64,000 bases of DNA. Source: AV80 sp035536995. Its GTDB lineage: Bacteria > Verrucomicrobiota > Verrucomicrobiia > Chthoniobacterales > UBA10450. The notes under the pieces were generated by a model that had not been told where the DNA came from, did not search any database, and saw nothing but the letters and a program-made list of their open reading frames with translations. Positions 59,906 through 64,000 of this stretch are shown in pieces. Both the position numbers and the translations under genes were made by a program. The stretch spans positions 35,047-99,046 of the forward strand of contig DATLNB010000043.1 in NCBI GenBank assembly GCA_035536995.1, given 5' to 3'. Positions within the stretch are counted from its first letter, which is position 1; the number at the start of each line of letters is the position of its first letter.

Positions 59906-60418
59906 TCATTCTACGAGCTCCCTGACACCAATCTCGCTTTCGATCTCTTTTAGAGGCGTGGTAATCCACGGGAAGCTCTCGCTGCGACTGACCACGATCT
60001 TATGATCCTCGTTTTCAAAGTGAAATTCGAGCGTCAACTCCTGCGAATGGGTAGCAATGGTGCGATCGAGTGAAATCTGACCGCGAGCCTGAAGGGTCGC
60101 CATGAAGGTGTGCACCTCGGATCGCAGTGACAAAAAACCAGCCTCCAAGAGCCGGTTGACGGCCCGAACGACCTTTTCAGGCGTGGTTCGCAGCATTTTT
60201 GTCCCGCGCGTCTTGACAGCATTGTCTTTGGACGCGGCTGCTGTATATCGAATCTCCCCGCTCGGCCACACGGCGTACGAGTACGCCAATGGCGCAATGC
60301 CATAATAATCGCCGTAAGCGACTTTTAGGACTGGCTTCCCATCGGGTGTCGGGTCGGAAGCGACCGCGCCTGCTGCTGCCAGCCACAGCAGCGCAATCGT
60401 GTATCGCAATCGTTTCAT
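59906..60418 (-). CDS. Cassette gene: exported hypothetical protein
   Basis: A 170-residue protein from ATG 60418, with a signal peptide (1-20, TIALLWLAAAGAVASD), then a soluble domain with KVAYGDYYGIAPLAYSYAVW and an acidic C-terminus. The family was not recognised. The start is one base past R'; the stop is 19 bases from R'' of the next site. Confidence 0.82.
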   Translation of the reverse strand: MKRLRYTIALLWLAAAGAVASDPTPDGKPVLKVAYGDYYGIAPLAYSYAVWPSGEIRYTAAASKDNAVKTRGTKMLRTTPEKVVRAVNRLLEAGFLSLRSEVHTFMATLQARGQISLDRTIATHSQELTLEFHFENEDHKIVVSRSESFPWITTPLKEIESEIGVRELVE

Positions 60419-60419
60419 C

Positions 60420-60543
60420 ACCTAACGAGAACAAGATGAGCGACGGCGGACGAGGGCGCGCATCGCTTGCAGTGGAAATGTGGAAGTCATCTCAAAGGTT
60501 GGACACGAAGCGGTCCGCCGTTCGCTCCATCGCATGGTTAGAC
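60420..60543 (-). other. attC-like site (124 bp)
   Basis: R'' GTCTAAC 60537-60543, R' GTTAGGT 60420-60426; same inner arms as the 59764 site, differing at a few spacer bases. Confidence 0.9.
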
Positions 60544-60556
60544 CGCTGCGTGTTCA

Positions 60557-60841
60557 TCAGCTGAATCCGTCCGTGCGATGCGTGGTCTTGTTTGCTGTGC
60601 GCAACGCGTAACTCCCTAGTAGCAGAATGGCCGCTGGCGGGATCCAGGCAAGCACAGAAGGCCTGCGAGAGGCTGTCAATCGCTCAGTGATTTCTTGCCG
60701 CTCCTCCGGGGTCGTTGCGGAGAGGACCCGCGGAGGCAAAACTACGTCCAGCAGCTCATGTCTCGCCACAGAATGCCGGATCGCGAGCGCGACCATCCAG
60801 AAAAACGATAGCGCAATGATCAATCGGAGCGCGTGCTTCAC
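60557..60841 (-). CDS. Cassette gene: two-helix membrane protein
   Basis: A 94-residue protein with helices at about 5-22 and 66-82 and a hydrophilic middle containing ATTPEERQEITERLTASRRP. The GTG start is one base past R'. Start context (GTGAAGC) is shared with the gene at 61957. Unrecognised. Confidence 0.75.
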   Translation of the reverse strand: MKHALRLIIALSFFWMVALAIRHSVARHELLDVVLPPRVLSATTPEERQEITERLTASRRPSVLAWIPPAAILLLGSYALRTANKTTHRTDGFS

Positions 60842-60842
60842 G

Positions 60843-60965
60843 ATCTAACGAGAATAAGATGAGCGACGGCGGACGAGGGCGCGCGTTGCTCGCAATTGAA
60901 GTGTGGAAGTCATCTGAAATGTGAACGCACAGCGGTCCGCCGTTCGCTCCATCGCATGGTTAGGT
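60843..60965 (-). other. attC-like site (123 bp)
   Basis: R'' ACCTAAC 60959-60965, R' GTTAGAT 60843-60849. Near-identical to the two sites to its left. The stop codon TAA of the next gene lies inside R''. Confidence 0.9.
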
Positions 60966-61427
60966 CTTCCTCCACGGCCACTTGAACATCCGATCTCCAA
61001 AATAACCGGACGCCTTTCTATCCGGAAACGTCGTGGAAAGGAAGCTCTTGAGCATGCGCCACTCACTGCGACGGAACGCCTGCGGGAAAATCTGAAACGT
61101 ACCGACGCCGGCGAATTGGATCATGAAAACGTTTGGGCCGGAACCGTAGTGCTGTAAGTCGGACCAGTCGAGCGTGTGGAGCGGCCGAAAAGGGAACCGA
61201 ATGGTGAAATCCTTGTCGCTAAACTCAAGCCGGGCCGGCACGAACATAAACCACACCATCAGCGGTGCGATGCCAAAAGGAATCAGGAGGCTGAGCATAT
61301 AGCGGTGCGTCCACCAGTGGTTCTCGCGGTAGCCCTGCCAGAAGTATGTGGCGACGGCGAGTGCCGCCAAAGCCAACGTGACCGAAGCAGTGGAGCGAAG
61401 AAAACTGGGGCGCAAGTGCACGCTCAT
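60960..61427 (-). CDS. Cassette gene: membrane protein with two helices and a PH-like outer part
   Basis: A 155-residue protein with helices at about 14-31 and 44-63. The soluble end RLEFSDKDFTIRFPFRPLHTLDWSDLQ looks like the first strands of a small PH-type domain (by eye only). ATG 61427 is two bases past R', and the TAA stop is formed by the R'' core itself. Confidence 0.8.
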   Translation of the reverse strand: MSVHLRPSFLRSTASVTLALAALAVATYFWQGYRENHWWTHRYMLSLLIPFGIAPLMVWFMFVPARLEFSDKDFTIRFPFRPLHTLDWSDLQHYGSGPNVFMIQFAGVGTFQIFPQAFRRSEWRMLKSFLSTTFPDRKASGYFGDRMFKWPWRKT

Positions 61428-61429
61428 GG

Positions 61430-61596
61430 ATCTAACGAGAACAAGATGAGCGACGGCTGGCCCGCGGCCGGTGGGTGAACTTCAGGGCGCGCCGCTTTCA
61501 GTTTTCTACGTTCTACTTTCACATTTAGCCTTTCTTCAAGACCCGGCCAGCCTGCTCGCGAAAGCTTTCGGAATTCGCTCGATCGCACGGTTAGAC
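61430..61596 (-). other. attC-like site (167 bp)
   Basis: R'' GTCTAAC 61590-61596, R' GTTAGAT 61430-61436. Carries a different inner stretch (CTTTCGCGAGCAGGCTGG and GCCGCGGGCCAGCC) shared with the R'' half of the 59010 site. Confidence 0.88.
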
Positions 61597-61612
61597 CGTT
61601 GGTGTGGCAAGC

Positions 61613-61957
61613 TCATAGATCGACTCCAGCGAGCTTCAGTAAAATGCCAGATACCGCAGCCGACACGAACCAAACGGCCATCCGCTTCCACGCCGGAATA
61701 TAGAGCCGGTGAAAAGCCTCTCCCGACGCTGGAGGGATGAACGAACCGAAGAATCCCCCCCGACGCCACCGCGCTGCTTCCGCGCGATCGTACGTGGCGA
61801 GAAACACAGGAACCAAGAACGCCACGATTGCCCAGAGCGGCAGCAACAACTGGCTCGCGGAGGTGTGCGCGATGATTTTCGATCCGTAGATCAGCAGCGG
61901 AACCCCGAGTGCTCCGACCGCAATCGCTGCTGAATACGAAGGGAAGATGCGCTTCAC
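61613..61957 (-). CDS. Cassette gene: four-helix membrane protein
   Basis: A 114-residue protein with helices near 8-28, 36-54 and 92-110 and a Gly/Phe-rich loop RRGGFFGSFIPP. GTG start one base past R'. Unrecognised. Confidence 0.78.
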   Translation of the reverse strand: MKRIFPSYSAAIAVGALGVPLLIYGSKIIAHTSASQLLLPLWAIVAFLVPVFLATYDRAEAARWRRGGFFGSFIPPASGEAFHRLYIPAWKRMAVWFVSAAVSGILLKLAGVDL

Positions 61958-61958
61958 G

Positions 61959-62150
61959 GTCTAACGAGAATGGAGCGGACTGGCAAGCCGTGACATAGAC
62001 CTCAAGACCGGAGGTTGAACGAGTCGCGCGAGTTCATCAACAAGATGAGCGACGGCAACCGAGGGCGAACGTGGCCGGAGCGAAAGTAATTTGATCATCG
62101 AAAACGTGGACGCGCGGCGGGTGGCCGTTCGCTCCATCGCCTGGTTAGGC
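61959..62150 (-). other. attC-like site (192 bp) with insert
   Basis: R'' GCCTAAC 62144-62150, R' GTTAGAC 61959-61965. The standard arms are interrupted near R' by about 75 bp (61966-62040) related to the inserts at 55827 and 59017. Confidence 0.85.
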
Positions 62151-62543
62151 CTATTGAGGTTTGACTTCAAATAACCTTCCATTGCCCGCGTAGATCCATT
62201 TTGCTCGGCCGGTAACTTTCCATACGCCACGTGCTTTCCCGACGTACAGCATCTGTCCATGATCAGGACTTTGGTCGTCGTCGGGCGACCGCTGTCCGGT
62301 GCGTACTTCGGCCTTATGTGCTGACGCAAAGTCGATCTGCTGGACGCGGCGCTGATCGGGAGCAGCCCTGCGCGCGAGACGGATAATGCGCGCAATATCG
62401 CGTTTGTCGTACTTCGGCGACTGCTCGGGATGCGCGACGTTCATCGTGTAGATGACCCGTGGTTCCTGAGCGAGGGCTTTGTCGGCTGAAGGCAGCAACA
62501 GGACGAGTGCGATGAAGGCGATACACAAGTTAGGGCGCTGCAT
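62151..62543 (-). CDS. Cassette gene: exported hypothetical protein
   Basis: A 130-residue protein with a signal peptide (1-25, IALVLLLPSADKALAQ), then a basic domain (YDKRDIARIIRLARRAAPDQRR) and a C-terminal strand-rich end. ATG 62543 is two bases past R'. The TAG stop directly abuts R'' of the next site. A longer frame starting MERTAASFG reads through attC and is considered false. Confidence 0.8.
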   Translation of the reverse strand: MQRPNLCIAFIALVLLLPSADKALAQEPRVIYTMNVAHPEQSPKYDKRDIARIIRLARRAAPDQRRVQQIDFASAHKAEVRTGQRSPDDDQSPDHGQMLYVGKARGVWKVTGRAKWIYAGNGRLFEVKPQ

Positions 62544-62545
62544 AG

Positions 62546-62667
62546 GCCTAACGAGAACAAGATGAGCGCCGGCTGGCGAGAGAGAGCGCCGCTGCGGGTT
62601 GAGAGTGGAATTCATGGAAAGTGAGGGACCAAAGCTGGCAGCCGTTCGCTCCATCGCGTGGTTAGGT
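62546..62667 (-). other. attC-like site (122 bp)
   Basis: R'' ACCTAAC 62661-62667, R' GTTAGGC 62546-62552. Inner arms GAGCGAACGGCTGCC and GCCGGCGCTC. The stop TAA of the next gene lies in R''. Confidence 0.9.
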
Positions 62668-63027
62668 TTTTGGTGCCAGTGGAATAGTCAAAGTTTCCGT
62701 GCTGCGTTCGCGTCTCTCGCGATGGGCGCGATAGCCAGAGGCCTCGACGACCAACGTGCCCTCTCCCTCCACGATGCCGTCGGACAGAGGCGCAATGAAC
62801 CAGTGATGAATTTCGGGTAAGGTGAAGTATCCGCGTGCATCTGTGTAAGCGCGCACGGTCTTACCGCCCCAGCCGGGGTCCGCAGTCATCGACACGGTCG
62901 CACCGGCGATGGGCTCGCCCGTCGCACGACTTACAATGCGGCCCGCAACATGCGGCGCATCGTGCGAATGGTATGGGACGCACGCGCTGAGCAAAACAAA
63001 CATCGCTATTATGGGCAGGTGACGCAT
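62662..63027 (-). CDS. Cassette gene: lipoprotein with carboxypeptidase-regulatory-like domain
   Basis: A 121-residue lipoprotein (lipobox LLSAC, Cys16) with one beta-sandwich: VAGRIVSRATGEPIAGATVSM, then TDARGYFTLPEI. This fold often mediates binding on the cell surface. ATG 63027 is three bases past the last R' core (63031-63037). It is the rightmost cassette, which would be the most recently inserted if the platform lies to the right. Confidence 0.87.
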   Translation of the reverse strand: MRHLPIIAMFVLLSACVPYHSHDAPHVAGRIVSRATGEPIAGATVSMTADPGWGGKTVRAYTDARGYFTLPEIHHWFIAPLSDGIVEGEGTLVVEASGYRAHRERRERSTETLTIPLAPKT

Positions 63028-63471
63028 GAGACCTAACGAGAATTAGGCGAATGTTCGTCTTTAAAGGCGTAAATGTTTACGTCTAACACAAGCGACAGAG
63101 GGGCGGGGAGAATGGAGGCATGAAGGCGATCTTACAGCTCGGCGGCGGGCCAAGGCAAGGTCGTAGCGGGGCGCTCAGGAGGTGCAGAAGCACGTCCCTC
63201 CGGTCGGAAAGCGGCGTCACAGCGCCGCTGCTACAGGACGGACAGAGCGGCGTGGCTACAACTCTGACCAGGGTGGCGGTGATTCGCAGTCGCAGGTCGG
63301 AGGTCGAAGGTGGAAGGTCGAAGGTCGGAGGGGATTGGAGCGCATCGGGCGCTCACCTGTAAAGGCGTCGTCAGGCGTACGAAATTCGAAAATCGGACCG
63401 CGCGGCGCTGCCGTTATGTCTTGAACGGGGCCGCGCCAGTTGATAACACGCCGTCAGCCCACCCATTCCCT
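63028..63471. other. Gap at the right edge of the array: core site and repeats
   Basis: Holds the last R' core (63031-63037, with GCCTAATTCTCGTTAGG on the minus strand), a palindromic pair GTGCAGAAGCAC near 63182, a relative of the TGTAGCC repeats (CTGCTACAGG ... TGGCTACA, 63220-63258), and tandem AGGTCGGAGGTCGAAGG units at 63294-63334. No gene was found. An attI-like site might lie here, but it could not be defined. Confidence 0.55.
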
Positions 63472-63723
63472 ATGCGCCTCCTCCTCGAACTCGTTGTCGC
63501 CGGTCTAATCATCGTTCTAGCCTGGGAGAAATCGTTCAAAGAGCGCGTGGCCGACATTCCAGTCGTTGGCGAAAAGCTCGTGAGCACCAAAGACCATCCT
63601 CGATCATCCGTTCGCAATCCTCGCCCCGGGCCCTCAGTGTCCGGCGCCTGGATGTGGGATCCGAATCGGAAGACCGCGCTAGACCGTCCGAGTCCGACGC
63701 CGCGGGCGAAGGAAGATCATTAG
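63472..63723 (+). CDS. Small membrane protein, MRLLLELVVA family (copy 2)
   Basis: An 83-residue protein with MRLLLELVVAGLIIVLAWEK and FKERVAD, matching the gene at 54253 in its first 25 residues and in DNA (ATGCGCCTCCTCCTCGAACT). The second half has diverged (GAWMWDPNRK instead of the YYTDEQG end). The two copies bracket the cassette array. Confidence 0.65.
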   Translation: MRLLLELVVAGLIIVLAWEKSFKERVADIPVVGEKLVSTKDHPRSSVRNPRPGPSVSGAWMWDPNRKTALDRPSPTPRAKEDH

Positions 63724-63734
63724 GCGTCGAGATC

Positions 63735-64000
63735 TCAGCGATTTGTGCCGTCGGCGGTAACACGGGGTCGGAACCGACCGTATGAGTCCGGGATGATTAA
63801 CACCGTGGCTTTCTTCGACGCAGTGAAATCGGCTTCTGCCGTCGATTCGGCGGGAGTGCCATTCGGCAACTTTGTTCGCAACGTCAGCGGCACACGCTTC
63901 AGCGCGAACCCACCGGCTGTGGTGGTCTGACCGTAGGAGAGCGCTGCTGCTATAGTATTTGTTTCGGACGCCACCGAGGCTACTAAACCCGGAAAGTAAT
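63735..64000 (-). CDS. Possible C-terminal end of a larger protein, truncated by the window
   Basis: A minus-strand frame open to the right edge, ending at 63735. The visible part reads GLVASVASETNTIAAALSYG, then FALKRVPLTLRTKLPNGTPAES. Its Thr/Ala/Ser-rich style suits an exported or surface protein, but no family is recognised and coding is uncertain. Confidence 0.35.
   Translation of the reverse strand, partial: YFPGLVASVASETNTIAAALSYGQTTTAGGFALKRVPLTLRTKLPNGTPAESTAEADFTASKKATVLIIPDSYGRFRPRVTADGTNR

Larger units (their letters stand above)
55196..63037 (-). other. Integron-type gene cassette array (no integrase seen)
   Basis: About 7.8 kb of alternating short genes and attC-like sites, all reading on the minus strand. 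Each site runs from an R'' core (RYYYAAC) to an R' core (GTTAGRY), with complementary inner arms GAGCGAACGGC and GCCGTCGCTC; one arm has an extra base, as expected for the extrahelical base of attC. Starts lie 0-3 bases past R', and several stops fall in R''. The genes would read away from a recombination platform on the right, beyond 63037. No integron integrase gene or promoter for the array is visible in the remaining 1 kb. Confidence 0.88.

Noticed and set aside
1..64000. tRNA or rRNA genes
   Set aside because: No convincing T-loop plus acceptor pairing or rRNA segment was found by eye; a tRNAscan-SE run would settle it.

Overview
The window is a GC-rich bacterial chromosome segment of about 60% GC. 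It looks like a soil Verrucomicrobium (Chthoniobacterales or Spartobacteria type). Three things point there: an alternative complex III plus aa3-type oxidase operon; an exported CSLREA/beta-helix protein with paired C-terminal domains common in that phylum; and many short palindromic intergenic repeats. The lineage is inferred from gene content, because no rRNA is present.

Region 1 (1-18 kb) is housekeeping and envelope functions: an M24 peptidase end, a YugP-like Zn protease, an ECF sigma factor with a putative membrane anti-sigma and a catalytically dead HtrA-like protein, NAD-dependent DNA ligase, a fused sugar kinase-MurQ etherase, small membrane proteins, a frameshifted DUF2157 gene with its GDYXXLXY partner, an intact Do protease, a KamA-type radical SAM enzyme, a beta-helix surface protein and an amidohydrolase.

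Region 2 (18.1-42.4 kb) is respiration. actABCDEF (alternative complex III) is followed by a CcoN/CcoO/cytochrome c module. Its CcoN-like subunit has lost every CuB ligand, the active-site tyrosine and the heme b3 histidine, keeping only the low-spin heme ligands. After an unrelated block (TrxR-like flavoprotein, fRMsr, receiver protein, PilT) comes an aa3-type oxidase operon (ctaD-E-F-two small membrane genes-ctaC-ctaA-ctaB-sco). Quinol would pass electrons through ACIII and cytochrome c to this oxidase. Several operon junctions carry palindromic elements; one is flanked by an 18-bp direct duplication of the ribosome-binding site and start region of actD.

Region 3 (42.4-55.2 kb) is mixed: RmlA, a glycosyltransferase with an extra N-domain-like half, Dabb protein, a lone nuoA, XerC/XerD-type recombinase, a UVR-motif protein, a TMTC-like TPR glycosyltransferase and small membrane proteins.

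Region 4 (55.2-63.0 kb) is the most striking part: an integron-type gene cassette array. About ten attC-like sites separate twelve short genes, all on the minus strand. Start codons abut or overlap the R' core (GTTAGRY) and several stop codons lie in the R'' core. Nearly every product is exported or membrane-bound. No integron integrase is visible; one could lie beyond the right edge, or this may be an array without its integrase. The last kilobase holds repeats, a paralogue of the gene at 54253, and a possible truncated gene.
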